Shown: one piece after another, positions 1 through 9,052 of the stretch
Layout of the letters: each line of letters opens with the position of its first letter
Numbering within the stretch: the stretch's first letter is position 1
Origin: Pseudomonas sp. MM213
GTDB taxonomy: Bacteria; Pseudomonadota; Gammaproteobacteria; Pseudomonadales; Pseudomonadaceae
Direction: 5' to 3'
Length of the DNA: 64,000 bases
Assembly: GCF_020423045.1 (NCBI RefSeq)
Contig: NZ_CP081943.1
Location: 434,001 to 498,000, forward strand
The notes under the pieces: generated by a model
What the model was told of the DNA's origin: nothing
Databases searched by the model: none
What the model saw: the letters and a program-made list of their open reading frames with translations, nothing else
Program-made: the position numbers and the translations under genes

Positions 1-862
1 GATCGCTTTTGCCTTCGCCCAGCTGGAAGTCGCTGCGGTGACGTTCGAGGGCACGTTTGGCCAGGTGCTTGCCGCGTTCGCGGTCGATGAAGCGACCAGG
101 GTAGTCGTAGTCTTCGAGGTCGGGCAGGGCGTCGCCACGGTGTTCGCTTTCGAGGTTGATGCGCGGTTTTTCGAAGTCGTAGTCGCGGCGGGTGATGCGG
201 CTGGTGCGGGTTTCCAGGCGCAGGTCGAAGCGCTTGATCACCGGGTCGCTGGCGACCATGCCGGAATCTTGCTGATAGGCCACGGGCGCGAGTTTCGGGA
301 ACACCGTCTGGTCATCGCCGAACACCAGTTTGTGGGCTGTGGCGCTGTGCTCGAAGTGGTAGTGGATACCTTCTTCCTCGCACAGGCGCTGGACGAATTG
401 CAGGTCCGATTCATCGTACTGAACGCAGTAGATGCGCTCGGGATAAATCGCCCCGACTTTGAATTGGTAGGCATTGCTCTGGATGCCGTGCTCTTCGAGG
501 ACCAGACCGATGATTTTCGGTACCGTGAGGTTCTGGAAGATGCGCTGGTTGATGCGGTGCGCGAGGTAGGACAGTTGCGGGCGCAGGGTCACCGCGTAGC
601 GGGTCAGGCGTTTGCCGGAATCACCCTGGGCGGCGCGATAGATCTGGCCATGGATGCCGCTACCGTTGGGCGAGAGCTGCAAAAAGGCCGGTTTGTGCAG
701 CAGGCTTTCGAGGTCCAGGGACGGCTTTTCACTGACCAGTTCCACCTCAAACACAAACGGCTGGCTGATGGCTTCCCGACCTTGCAGGGATAAAACCTGG
801 AAGTCGCTGGAAAGACCTTCGATGGTCAGGGCAAAGTGAGTCTGATTGGCCGGCGCGAACAT
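1..862 (-). CDS. vgrG: Type VI secretion spike protein VgrG (TssI), N-terminal part, cut by window edge
   Basis: VgrG trimers form the tip of the type VI secretion tube and carry effectors out of the cell. About 287 codons are visible; the reading frame is still open at base 1, so the C-terminal part lies outside. The protein begins MFAPANQTHFALTIEGLSSD and contains the CEEEGIHYHFEHS stretch, both typical of the gp27-like N-terminal half of VgrG. The ATG at 862 has a GAGGA ribosome site about 8 bases upstream. hcp lies 131 bases upstream on the same strand, the usual hcp-vgrG island order. Core Tss genes are not in this window, so this could be an orphan pair served by an apparatus encoded elsewhere. 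Confidence 0.92.
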   Translation of the reverse strand, partial: MFAPANQTHFALTIEGLSSDFQVLSLQGREAISQPFVFEVELVSEKPSLDLESLLHKPAFLQLSPNGSGIHGQIYRAAQGDSGKRLTRYAVTLRPQLSYLAHRINQRIFQNLTVPKIIGLVLEEHGIQSNAYQFKVGAIYPERIYCVQYDESDLQFVQRLCEEEGIHYHFEHSATAHKLVFGDDQTVFPKLAPVAYQQDSGMVASDPVIKRFDLRLETRTSRITRRDYDFEKPRINLESEHRGDALPDLEDYDYPGRFIDRERGKHLAKRALERHRSDFQLGEGKSD

Positions 863-993
863 CCCTTGTTCCTCGTGCTGTGGAGCGGCGTTCGTCGACA
901 ACCGCAAAGCGGATCAACGCACGCGAAATTCTGGAGGGGCGTAAACAACATCGACCAGCAGAGCTGGCCGATGCTTGTAACGATCAGCCGTAA

Positions 994-1509
994 TTAAACG
1001 ACTGGAGCACGCCAGTCATCGGAACCCGAAGTACCGGATACTTCGTGGGTCCAGGTGATTTTGCGGTAGGTGAACTGCACTTCTTCCAGGTGGGTGAAGT
1101 GCGAGTTGCCTGGATCCTGGCAGTTGTGCATTTTGTTGTTGATGGCGACGATGATCGCGTCTTCCAGTTTGGTGGTGTAGTAGTGCTCTTGAGTACCTTG
1201 AGCCGAAGTACGGAACCACTGGATAACGATTTCGCTCATGCGCTCGCCGGAGGTCAGAGCCGCTTGCAGCAGAGGCGAAGCCTTGTCGTAGACCTTGGTG
1301 ATCACGACTGGCTTGTGTACGCGCTGACCGGTCGGTTGGCCGGATTGCGGGTCACGCGGGATGATCACGTCGTGGCTGAAAGCCTGAACCATGACCTGGT
1401 CTTCGTGGCCTTCCTGGTAGGTGTTGCCAACGGAGTCGGCAGTGAAGGCGCCGGCAGTGATCAGGCCTTGTTTTTCGCCAGTGACGGACATGTACGCTGG
1501 TGTTGCCAT
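994..1509 (-). CDS. hcp: Type VI secretion tube protein Hcp (TssD)
   Basis: Hcp hexamers stack into the inner tube of the type VI secretion system and also chaperone small effectors. The 171-residue product starts MATPAYMSVTGEKQGLITAG and carries GHEDQVMVQAFSHDV and the KLEDAIIVAINNKMHNC region of the Hcp1 family; its length is normal. An in-frame ATG at 1701 would add 64 residues unrelated to Hcp, while the ATG at 1509 has an AAGGAGAG ribosome site, so 1509 is chosen. The gene is followed by vgrG and preceded by a candidate sigma-54 promoter. Confidence 0.95.
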   Translation of the reverse strand: MATPAYMSVTGEKQGLITAGAFTADSVGNTYQEGHEDQVMVQAFSHDVIIPRDPQSGQPTGQRVHKPVVITKVYDKASPLLQAALTSGERMSEIVIQWFRTSAQGTQEHYYTTKLEDAIIVAINNKMHNCQDPGNSHFTHLEEVQFTYRKITWTHEVSGTSGSDDWRAPVV

Positions 1510-1578
1510 GGATGCTCTCCTTGCTGAATAAATAAAGGTGCCCGGGAGGCGGTATCGCCCGGTGGGTGCATGACTGTT

Positions 1579-1594
1579 ATCAAGGTCCGTGCCA
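1579..1594 (-). promoter_or_regulatory. Candidate sigma-54 (-24/-12) promoter of hcp
   Basis: On the minus strand the sequence reads TGGCACGGACCTTGAT. This matches the RpoN consensus TGGCAC-N5-TTGC except that the -12 GC is GA. The GG-to-GA spacing is the required 10 bases. It would place the transcription start near 1567, about 57 bases before the hcp start codon. Three palindromes lie further upstream, where an enhancer-binding protein would sit. Confidence 0.5.
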
Positions 1595-1679
1595 TAAACG
1601 ATAAAAGCCATATAAAACAAAGCTTTGAGATGGTTTTGCGACTGTTTTTGAAACGCCGCGCAAGGATCTACGCGTAATG

Positions 1680-1801
1680 TGCGCAAGAACTTGCGCAGCA
1701 CTGCGCAACTTCTTGCGCACTCGGCTGGAGGCCCTGATTAGCCGGATGTTGTGCAGTGAAACCGGAGGATTTGCTCGGTCGATTGCGCAACTTCTTGCGC
1801 A
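1680..1801. promoter_or_regulatory. Three 18-bp palindromes TGCGCAA-N4-TTGCGCA
   Basis: The palindromes lie at 1680-1697 (TGCGCAAGAACTTGCGCA), 1702-1719 and 1784-1801 (both TGCGCAACTTCTTGCGCA). They are in the 409-base gap between the divergent hcp and PfpI-like genes. Relative to the proposed hcp start site they are centred about 120, 143 and 225 bases upstream, the usual range for sigma-54 enhancer sites. They could instead be operators for the PfpI-like gene, whose start is 118 bases from the nearest copy. I do not recognise the cognate regulator. Confidence 0.6.
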
Positions 1802-1918
1802 TCAAGGCGGTTGGCCATCACTGAGAGAACCCGTGTAACAAGTGCAACGAACTGCGCAGCCGGGTGGTCAAAACTGCGCTGAGAAAACCGTACATTTCCC
1901 ACATTCAAGGAGCGCGAC

Positions 1919-2596
1919 ATGAAAATCCTGATGGTTTTGACGTCCCACGATCAATTGGGCAATACCGGTAAGAAAACCGGCTTCTGGCTGGAGGAATTCG
2001 CGGCACCGTATTTCGCTTTCAAAGACGCCGGCGCTCAGCTGACGCTGGCGTCGCCCAAGGGCGGCCAGCCGCCACTGGACCCCAAAAGCGATGAGCCCGA
2101 TGCGCAGACCGCTGCGACGGAGCGTTTTCGCAAGGATTCTGCAGCCCAGTCCGCATTGGCGTCCACCGCGTTGCTCGGCAGCGTGCGAGCCGAAGATTAC
2201 GATGCGGTTTTCTATCCGGGCGGGCATGGCCCGTTGTGGGATCTGACTGAAGACAAGGTTTCGATCGCATTGATCGAGGCGTTTTACAAGGCGGGCAAGC
2301 CGGTTGCTTTGGTCTGCCATGCGCCGGGCGTGTTGCGTCACGTCAAGGGCGCGGATGGTCAACCGCTGGTCAAAGGCAAGCGTGTGACCGGTTTCACCAA
2401 CTCCGAGGAGGAGGCGGTGCAACTGACCAATGTGGTGCCGTTTCTGGTGGAGGACATGCTCCAGGAGAAGGGCGGGATTTATTCCAAGGGAGATGACTGG
2501 GCGAGTTATGTGGTGACCGATGGTCTGCTGCTGACCGGGCAGAATCCGGCGTCGTCCGAGGCGGCGGCTGAAGCGCTGCTGGCGAAGCTGAAATAA
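1919..2596 (+). CDS. DJ-1/PfpI-family type 1 glutamine amidotransferase-like protein
   Basis: The 225-residue product belongs to the DJ-1/PfpI superfamily, close to HchA-like proteins. It has the nucleophile elbow ALVCHAPGVLR (catalytic Cys followed by His) around residue 138, and the upstream FYPGGHGPLWDL segment. Members act as glyoxalases, chaperones or deglycases in the cytoplasm, and the sequence alone does not decide which. There is an AAGGAG ribosome site just before the ATG. The gene is a single unit flanked by the three palindromes upstream and a REPIN downstream. Confidence 0.85.
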   Translation: MKILMVLTSHDQLGNTGKKTGFWLEEFAAPYFAFKDAGAQLTLASPKGGQPPLDPKSDEPDAQTAATERFRKDSAAQSALASTALLGSVRAEDYDAVFYPGGHGPLWDLTEDKVSIALIEAFYKAGKPVALVCHAPGVLRHVKGADGQPLVKGKRVTGFTNSEEEAVQLTNVVPFLVEDMLQEKGGIYSKGDDWASYVVTDGLLLTGQNPASSEAAAEALLAKLK

Positions 2597-2605
2597 CCAC
2601 GAACC

Positions 2606-2690
2606 TTGTAGGAGCCGGCTTGCCGGCGATAAGGCCCTGAAGAGCAATACAAGTCCAAGGGCCCCATCGCCGGCAAGCCGGCTCCTACAA
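2606..2690. repeat. REPIN (inverted REP pair)
   Basis: Two inverted arms, TTGTAGGAGCCGGCTTGCCG and its complement at the right end, enclose a short variable centre. It sits between the convergent PfpI-like and hglS genes. Confidence 0.9.
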
Positions 2691-2697
2691 GGGGGGA

Positions 2698-4074
2698 TTA
2701 ACGGAGCGTTGCGAAGCATTCCTCGATCGAGCGCCGTTGCGTCTCGGCATACAACCCCAACTCGTCGATGGTCGATCGTCCCAGGGCTTGCTCGAATGCT
2801 TGCTGGTTCGAATGCTCGCCGTAGTGGGTTTGCGCGGCATCCCCCAGGTTTGACTGGAAAATCCCCGCCGCGCTGACCGGCAGGAAATCTTCGTAAACCA
2901 GCGGTTCAACCCGCAAATAGCCATCGCTGAGCAGATCTTCTAGCGACAAGGATTTAAGCGCCTGCGCTCCTACGCCTTTCTCCGTCACGAAATAGCGAAA
3001 GTACGCCAGTTCCTGTAGGCGCATGCCCTCGACGGTGTCAGGGAATTCGCTGAAATGCTGCGTCATCAGCGCGTTATAGCGTGCGGCGTTGCCTTCGTTG
3101 GGGAAGTCCCCGAGTTCGTCGCGAGCAGCATTGAGCAAACGGTCATACAGCGCTCGTCCTTTAGGCGTGAGCGCCGCGCCGCGCTGCTCGATTTCACCGA
3201 AACGCGCACTGTGGCTGCCACGACTTTCGGCCTGATCGGTGAAGGCAACAGGCTCGTCCAGCGCCTTGAAACTGGTCTGGCGCAACAGGATCGGGCACTG
3301 CCGGCGTGGCGGGCCTTCGATCACCGCTTTAGGGGTAATGCCGTGGGCCGGCATTTGCGCCTGCACGATGTCGATGTCGAGTGTGCGCGGCGTCAGGTGG
3401 TTGATGTGCGGGCCCTTGAACGCCACCACGTCGGCGATCAGGCGATGCTGGGCGCTGAGTTTCTGGTACTGCTCGGCGGTGACCGTCGCGCTGTGGTGCC
3501 AGCGGAAGGTTTCCAGCGCTTGCTCGACGAAATCCTGGGCCTCGGGCTCGGTGAGGCCACCTTCGGTTTCGGCACGATCAATGAGGTTCAATGCTTTTGG
3601 CGTGAAGATCGAGCGCTTATTCAGCACCGATTGCGCAAAGGCGCGCAGCTCAAGGTCTTCGATCAATTCCAGACGCAGCAACGAGGTGAACACTCGAAAC
3701 GGGCTGACCTGCAGTGCGGCTTCATGCACCGCGCGGAACGCTGTGGAATGCACCGGCACGCCGGCCGGGGTCAGGTCGTAATAGCCGACCGGTTGCATGC
3801 CCATCACCGCAAACAGCCGGGCGAGGGTGGCCAGTTCAGCGGCGGTGCCGACGCGGATGGCGCCATGACGCTCCAGGTCCAGACGCTGGATTTCACCGGT
3901 GCTGTTCAACTGCCGGGCGATCTGCGGGTCGCTCTCCAGTACATGGCGGTTGGTCTGTTCCACCAGTTCCATCAGCGCGCCGTACAGCGGCACTTCTTCG
4001 CGGTACATGTCGGACATCGCTTTGGAGAAGCGTTGGCGGATCAGGTCAGGGCTGACAAAGCTCGGGTGGCTCAT
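2698..4074 (-). CDS. hglS: 2-oxoadipate dioxygenase/decarboxylase (DUF1338, HglS/YdcJ family)
   Basis: HglS converts 2-oxoadipate plus O2 to D-2-hydroxyglutarate and CO2 in the D-lysine/2-aminoadipate branch of lysine catabolism. The protein is 458 residues, the family length. As I recall the studied Pseudomonas enzyme, iron is bound by His70, His226 and Glu294 and the substrate by Arg74. Here H70 and R74 lie in LERHGAIRVG, H226 in GPHINHLTPR and E294 in RFGEIEQRG, all at identical numbering. The gene is monocistronic; no other lysine-catabolism gene is adjacent. Confidence 0.92.
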   Translation of the reverse strand: MSHPSFVSPDLIRQRFSKAMSDMYREEVPLYGALMELVEQTNRHVLESDPQIARQLNSTGEIQRLDLERHGAIRVGTAAELATLARLFAVMGMQPVGYYDLTPAGVPVHSTAFRAVHEAALQVSPFRVFTSLLRLELIEDLELRAFAQSVLNKRSIFTPKALNLIDRAETEGGLTEPEAQDFVEQALETFRWHHSATVTAEQYQKLSAQHRLIADVVAFKGPHINHLTPRTLDIDIVQAQMPAHGITPKAVIEGPPRRQCPILLRQTSFKALDEPVAFTDQAESRGSHSARFGEIEQRGAALTPKGRALYDRLLNAARDELGDFPNEGNAARYNALMTQHFSEFPDTVEGMRLQELAYFRYFVTEKGVGAQALKSLSLEDLLSDGYLRVEPLVYEDFLPVSAAGIFQSNLGDAAQTHYGEHSNQQAFEQALGRSTIDELGLYAETQRRSIEECFATLR

Positions 4075-4183
4075 GAAAAAATTCCTGGCGCGGTGACGTA
4101 AAGGATGCGGAAAAGATCGCAGCCTTCAGCGCCGCCGACAAACGAAGAATCTTACGAACTTCATTCTTTCAAGGACTGCTTGC

Positions 4184-5140
4184 TCAATGCATCCTCTGGT
4201 CCTGAGGGCTTTCCGAGCGCTGGGATGCCAAAAACTCCCGATATAGCCGCGCCGTGCTCCCTGGTTCTTCGACCATCGGCATATGGCCGATGCCGTCCCA
4301 GATTTCTACACGCAGATCCTCGATGCCTTTGCTCCAGATCGCCACGCTGCTGACATCGATCAAGCGGTCCTTGCGCCCCCACAGCAGCAGCGCCGGGCAC
4401 TTGATGTCGGGCAGTTTTGGCTCCATCGGCGGGCTGGCGCGAAAATCGCTGAAGATTTCTGCCAACTCATCCCGGGACTGTTCATAACGCTGGGCTATGG
4501 CGTCCAGCACCACGCCGGGCACCCACGGTGGTTCGGCCATGGTCATGGCGTAGAAGCGCCGGAATTCTTCTCGGGAGTGAACCAGGAACGGGTTGTGCCC
4601 CTGGGCCAGGTGGCGTTCCAGGTCACTGATTTCGGGGGCGGTGACACCGGCCGGGTCGATCAGCGCGACCGACGCGATGCGCTCCGGGTAGGTGGCCGCG
4701 AGCCAGGCCGCCATGTAGCCGCCCATCGAGTTGCCGATCACGTGGACCTTCTCGACGCCGCAGACGTCGAGCAACTGGATCATACGTTTGGCCTGCAAGG
4801 GAATGTCATAACCGCCGCCGGCCTTGAAGCCGGTTTCGCCATGCCCTGCGATGTCGGGAATGATCACCCGGTATTTGCCGACAAAGTGCCGGGCGAAACG
4901 CAGCCAGATGTTCTTGTCGGCGCTGTAGCCGTGGAGCATCAGCACACTGCTTGACGCTTCATAAGGCCCGCCTTGCCAGGTCGAGACGGTCATTTCGGCG
5001 ATGGGCACGACGATTTTGTGTAGCCGATACAGCTTGGCTTCGGCCGCCATGTTCAAGTCATAGAGCCAATAACCGATGGCCGGGTAGCTCAACCAGCTCC
5101 AGGCCGCGAAAACTGCGATAGCGACAACCAACAAAAGCAT
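4184..5140 (-). CDS. Membrane-anchored alpha/beta hydrolase
   Basis: This is a 318-residue serine hydrolase. Residues 1-18 form a hydrophobic N-terminal anchor (MLLLVVAIAVFAAWSWL). The oxyanion segment LMLHGYSADKN, the nucleophile elbow GNSMGG, the acid region LLWGRKDRLID and the catalytic His in GIGHMP are all present, so it should be active. The stop of the upstream monooxygenase is only about 22 bases away on the same strand, so the two are probably co-transcribed. A hydrolase next to a Baeyer-Villiger-type enzyme could cleave the ester that enzyme makes; this is inference. Confidence 0.85.
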   Translation of the reverse strand: MLLLVVAIAVFAAWSWLSYPAIGYWLYDLNMAAEAKLYRLHKIVVPIAEMTVSTWQGGPYEASSSVLMLHGYSADKNIWLRFARHFVGKYRVIIPDIAGHGETGFKAGGGYDIPLQAKRMIQLLDVCGVEKVHVIGNSMGGYMAAWLAATYPERIASVALIDPAGVTAPEISDLERHLAQGHNPFLVHSREEFRRFYAMTMAEPPWVPGVVLDAIAQRYEQSRDELAEIFSDFRASPPMEPKLPDIKCPALLLWGRKDRLIDVSSVAIWSKGIEDLRVEIWDGIGHMPMVEEPGSTARLYREFLASQRSESPQDQRMH

Positions 5141-5162
5141 CAGGCGTCTCCCTTCTCTCTGA

Positions 5163-6617
5163 TCAGGACAGCATGTGATCGGCGGGTTTCAGTGCCCGGG
5201 TCAATCGGTGGTAGCTGAAACTGAACCCCGGAAACATGGCGATTACATGACCGCTCTTGCTTTGATACCAACTGTGGCAGCCTCCTGACTTCCATACAGT
5301 GCGTTCCATCTCCCGGTGGATCATTTCAGTGTAGGTACGTTCTGCCTCGGGGCGTACTTCGATGCTGCGCAAACCCTGTTCTTTTAACGTGCGAATGCAG
5401 TCGAGGATGTAATTCATCTGCGATTCGATGATGAACAGCGCCGATGTATGGCCGATACCGGTGTTGGGACCGGTGACGATAAACAGGTTGGGGAAGTCCG
5501 GCAGGCTGGTGCCGAGGTAGGCGCGAGGGTAGGTCGCCCAGAAATCCCTGAGTTGCTTGCCGTTTTTTCCGCTGACCGGGTAGGAAATGACGCCGTCAGT
5601 GGCGTCGTAACCGGTGGACCAGACGATCAGGTCCACGTCGATATGCTGCCCGTCCTGCATGACGATGCCGGTTTCGTCGATGGCGGCAATGCCTTGCTCG
5701 CGGCTGTGCAAGGTCACGTTGTCGCGGCCGAGTGCCGGGTACAGGGTGCTTGAAACAATGACTCGCTTGCAGCCGATGGCGTAGTCCGGTGTCAGTTTTC
5801 GTCTGAGTTCAGGGTCGGGCACTTGTCGTTTGAGGAAGCGCAGGGCGTGTTGCTGGACCATGCGGATGGCCGGTTTCGAATACTTGAAGGCAATCACCCG
5901 GGTTTCGAATTGCCAGTAGATCATCCAGCGCAGCAGCTTGTAGGCGGGTTTAAGGCCGAGCAACCAGCGCTGGAAAGGCCCAAAAGTGCGGTCGCCCCGT
6001 GGCAGCACCCAGTGCGGTGTGCGCTGGAATACATGCAAATGTGCGACGTCCGGAGCAATCGCCGGGATCACCTGGGCCGCGCTGGCGCCACTGCCAACGA
6101 TGGCGACGCGTTTATGCCGATAGTCGTAGGCGTGATCCCAATGGTTGGTATGAAAAGTCTTGCCCTGAAAGCGCTCCTGGCCCTCGAAGCGTGGGACGAC
6201 GGGCTGGCTCAGCGGCCCTGTGGCGTTGATCAGGAACTGCGCGTAGAACGTGCCTTTGCTCGCGGTGTGCACCGCCCAGCGTTTGGCGTCGTCGTCCCAT
6301 TCGATGCGTTCGACGTTCGCCTCCAGTTCCACCCTGTCGCGCAGGCCGAATTGCTCCACCACGTGCTGCGTGTAGCGGTGCAATTCGGCTTGTTCGGCGA
6401 ACATTTGCGTCCAGCGATAGGGCGCAAAGGACAGCGAATACAGCGGCGAGGGCACATCGACGGCGGCGCCGGGGTAAGTGTTCTGGCACCAGGTGCCGCC
6501 GAAGAAGTCCCGACGTTCCAACAGACGAAAATCATCGATGCCGGCCTTGAGCAAATTGATCGCCGCACACTGGCCGCCGAAACCGCTGCCGATGATCAAC
6601 ACTTGGAAAGTCTGCAT
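5163..6617 (-). CDS. Flavin-containing monooxygenase, Baeyer-Villiger type
   Basis: This 484-residue class B flavoprotein monooxygenase uses FAD and NADPH. The FAD-binding Rossmann motif is IIGSGFGGQCAAINL at the N terminus and the NADPH motif is AIVGSGASAAQVIP mid-protein. Between them lies FQGKTFHTNHWD, which fits the Baeyer-Villiger fingerprint FxGxxxHxxxW[P/D]. Such enzymes insert oxygen into ketones to give esters or lactones. The start is placed at MQTFQVLIIG because AAAAAGGAGG lies directly before it; an upstream in-frame ATG at 6662 has no such site. It is followed by an alpha/beta hydrolase in the same apparent operon. The substrate is unknown. Confidence 0.88.
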   Translation of the reverse strand: MQTFQVLIIGSGFGGQCAAINLLKAGIDDFRLLERRDFFGGTWCQNTYPGAAVDVPSPLYSLSFAPYRWTQMFAEQAELHRYTQHVVEQFGLRDRVELEANVERIEWDDDAKRWAVHTASKGTFYAQFLINATGPLSQPVVPRFEGQERFQGKTFHTNHWDHAYDYRHKRVAIVGSGASAAQVIPAIAPDVAHLHVFQRTPHWVLPRGDRTFGPFQRWLLGLKPAYKLLRWMIYWQFETRVIAFKYSKPAIRMVQQHALRFLKRQVPDPELRRKLTPDYAIGCKRVIVSSTLYPALGRDNVTLHSREQGIAAIDETGIVMQDGQHIDVDLIVWSTGYDATDGVISYPVSGKNGKQLRDFWATYPRAYLGTSLPDFPNLFIVTGPNTGIGHTSALFIIESQMNYILDCIRTLKEQGLRSIEVRPEAERTYTEMIHREMERTVWKSGGCHSWYQSKSGHVIAMFPGFSFSYHRLTRALKPADHMLS

Positions 6618-6803
6618 GGGCCTCCTTTTTTTCTCGTTATTTGTCTCTTCAGGTATAGCCAAACATTTGGGGCTCGCCTCCTGTCTATACCGCGGTATTC
6701 AGACTGCTGGCCGGTGATGGCTATTTGACGTTGCCCTGTTAGACTTCGAGCACACCCGCAACCCCAGGTGTGATCAGGTTCCGTTCAGCGGTACAGAGGC
6801 CTT

Positions 6804-7877
6804 ATGGGAAAAACGGGAGGAAAAGGACTTTCACTGGCCAGGAGGCTCTATGCATCGCGAAGCCTGGGGCTAGCCGCGGGACTGGTGTGTGTGGCCGCCG
6901 CGATGTACCCGCTTGATCCACCATTGTGGGTCTGGGCGATGATGCTCTTCAACGGAATCTTCTGGCCACACGTGGCCTACCAATGGGCGCGTCGGGCGAA
7001 GGTTCCCTACCACGCCGAACACCGTAACCTGCTGGTCGACGCCTTTCTCGGCGGCTTCTGGGTCGCCGCCATGCAATTCAATCCGCTGCCCAGCGCAACC
7101 ACCATTGCCATGATGGCGATGAACAATGTGGCCATTGGCGGTTTGCGATTCCTGCTGGTGGGCACGGTTGCGCAACTTCTGGGCGTTTGCGTTGGATACT
7201 TTCTGTTTGCGCCGGCCTTCATTCCTGAAACCAGTCAACTGCAGCTGTACGCCTGTTTACCCTTGCTGTGTCTGTATCCGTTGGCGCTGGGCTGGATCTG
7301 CTTTCGCCAGGCCACCACGCTTGGCCGGCAAAAGCGCGAATTGCTCGCCCTGAGTCGCACCGATAGCCTCACCGGCCTGCTCAACCATGGTGCCTGGAAG
7401 GACCAGTTGGAAGTCGAATTCCAGCGCTGTAAACGACAGAATCGGGGTGGGGCTATTGCGTTGATCGACGTCGATCACTTCAAAGCCATCAACGACACCT
7501 ACGGGCATGTCGCCGGGGATATCGTCTTGCGGCAGTTGAGCAAGGTGCTCAAACAGAACCTTCGGGCGACTGACGTGGCCGGCCGCTACGGCGGTGACGA
7601 GTTCTGTGTGATTCTCCCGGACCTTGCGCTCGGCAGCGCCGCGGCGGCCATGGATGCCCTGCGGGATCGTTTCGCCACCCTCAGTTACGAACAGAGCCCG
7701 GCGCTGAAAGTCAGCCTGAGCATCGGCCTTGCGGCTTTCACCCAGGCGCACACAGACGCGACGCTCTGGCTCAACGACGCCGATCAGGCGCTTTACCAGG
7801 CCAAGACCACCGGCCGCAATCGGGTTATCTGTAGCGGCGAGGGCGAACCTAGTCACGAACTGTTCGATCCGGTCTGA
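6804..7877 (+). CDS. MASE2-GGDEF diguanylate cyclase (AdrA/YaiC-like)
   Basis: The 357-residue membrane protein makes cyclic di-GMP from two GTP. Residues about 15-170 form a MASE2 sensor with several membrane segments, and residues about 180-345 form the GGDEF domain. The active site is RYGGDEFCVIL (GGDEF at 263-267). The metal/nucleotide segment ALIDVDHFKAINDTYGH is intact. Residues R254-x-x-D257 lie five residues before GGDEF, so the inhibitory I-site is present and product feedback inhibition is expected. No EAL domain follows. The gene stands alone, and the signal sensed by MASE2 is unknown. Confidence 0.93.
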   Translation: MGKTGGKGLSLARRLYASRSLGLAAGLVCVAAAMYPLDPPLWVWAMMLFNGIFWPHVAYQWARRAKVPYHAEHRNLLVDAFLGGFWVAAMQFNPLPSATTIAMMAMNNVAIGGLRFLLVGTVAQLLGVCVGYFLFAPAFIPETSQLQLYACLPLLCLYPLALGWICFRQATTLGRQKRELLALSRTDSLTGLLNHGAWKDQLEVEFQRCKRQNRGGAIALIDVDHFKAINDTYGHVAGDIVLRQLSKVLKQNLRATDVAGRYGGDEFCVILPDLALGSAAAAMDALRDRFATLSYEQSPALKVSLSIGLAAFTQAHTDATLWLNDADQALYQAKTTGRNRVICSGEGEPSHELFDPV

Positions 7878-7894
7878 AAGCCTGCACAAATCCC

Positions 7895-7985
7895 TTGTAG
7901 GAGCCGGCTTGCCGGCGAAGAGGCCGTCAGCTTTACATCTTCATTGGCGGTTGCACCGCTATCGCTGGCAAGCCAGCTCCTACAG
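7895..7985. repeat. REPIN
   Basis: Inverted arms TTGTAGGAGCCGGCTTGCCG and the complementary GCTGGCAAGCCAGCTCCTAC lie between the convergent cyclase and decarboxylase genes. Confidence 0.88.
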
Positions 7986-8036
7986 GGTTTTGCACCGTTC
8001 TTGCTGGCGATGGCGTCAGAACGGCTCACACAGCAA

Positions 8037-8906
8037 TTACTCTTTAACGCTCATAAACTCTTCTGCCCAACGGATGTATTCCTCAGGCTGCGTATAGGTA
8101 TGCGTCAGTTCCGTAGCGCTCAAGTCCGAGGTCTGGGTGAGGATCTGCCGCTGCTCGCGCAGGCTGTCGTAAGTCGCCTTGATCGCCGCAAAGTAAGCGC
8201 CATGACCGTCGATGGTGACCCGCACGCCCAGCTCCGCCAGACGTTTGTCGTCGCGCAGCAGCGGGTTGCCGTAAGTGACCAGCATCAGTGGCACGCTCAG
8301 GTGTTCGGCGATCTGTTCGAGGTGGTCGAAGTCCCGCACGCCCACCATGCAAATCCCGTCCGCACCGGCCTTCTGGTACTGCTGGGTGCGGCTGATGATT
8401 TCCTGTACCGGCAGGATGCCCGCGTGGGTGCGGGCGATGATGGCCATTTCCGAGTCGACCCGGGCTTCCAGCGCTGCGCGGATCTTGCCGACACCTTCCG
8501 CGACACCGATCAGGTCGGTGGACTTGCGGCCGAATTGCGCCGGCAGCAGGGTGTCTTCGATGGTCAGGGCAGCAATGCCGGCACGTTCGAGTTCGACGAT
8601 GGTGCGCATTACGTTGAGGGCGTTGCCATAACCGTGGTCGGCGTCGGCAATTACCGGCAATTGGGCGACACGGCCGATTCGAGTGGCCTGCTCGGCGAAC
8701 TCACTGAGGGTGATCAGGGCAAAGTCGGGTGCGCCCAGCACCTGTAGCGATGCGACAGACCCACCCAGGATCCCCACTTCAAAACCCAGGTCCGCAGCAA
8801 TGCGTGCCGACATCGGGTCGAAAACCGACGCGGTGTGATAGCAGGTTTTGGAAGCGAACAGTTCACGGAAGTTACGGCGCAAATCTTGATGTGAAAGCCT
8901 GGACAT
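8037..8906 (-). CDS. Oxaloacetate decarboxylase-like enzyme (isocitrate lyase/PEP mutase superfamily)
   Basis: The 289-residue product resembles the P. aeruginosa oxaloacetate decarboxylase PA4872 in length and sequence type. It has the Mg-binding [13 protein letters not shown] segment and the [12 protein letters not shown] and IARTHAG strands of the PEP mutase/isocitrate lyase fold. The fold-specific KKCGH loop of true isocitrate lyases is absent, consistent with a decarboxylase or C-C lyase. The start at [10 protein letters not shown] has GGTGGA upstream; a longer in-frame start adds only 15 residues. It lies downstream of aruF-aruG on the same strand, but 146 bases away. Confidence 0.85.
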   Translation of the reverse strand: MSRLSHQDLRRNFRELFASKTCYHTASVFDPMSARIAADLGFEVGILGGSVASLQVLGAPDFALITLSEFAEQATRIGRVAQLPVIADADHGYGNALNVMRTIVELERAGIAALTIEDTLLPAQFGRKSTDLIGVAEGVGKIRAALEARVDSEMAIIARTHAGILPVQEIISRTQQYQKAGADGICMVGVRDFDHLEQIAEHLSVPLMLVTYGNPLLRDDKRLAELGVRVTIDGHGAYFAAIKATYDSLREQRQILTQTSDLSATELTHTYTQPEEYIRWAEEFMSVKE

Positions 8907-9052
8907 ATGAGTTCCACCAATGGAATGGAAGGGCTTGAGCAAAAGTGTCAACGCCGAAAAAACAAAAGGCTATCACGCAAAGGGGGGAAGAATGATGACG
9001 AATTTGCAGGGCGGGCCTGATCGAAACCGCCGTTGAGAGGCGTGAGGTTGCT

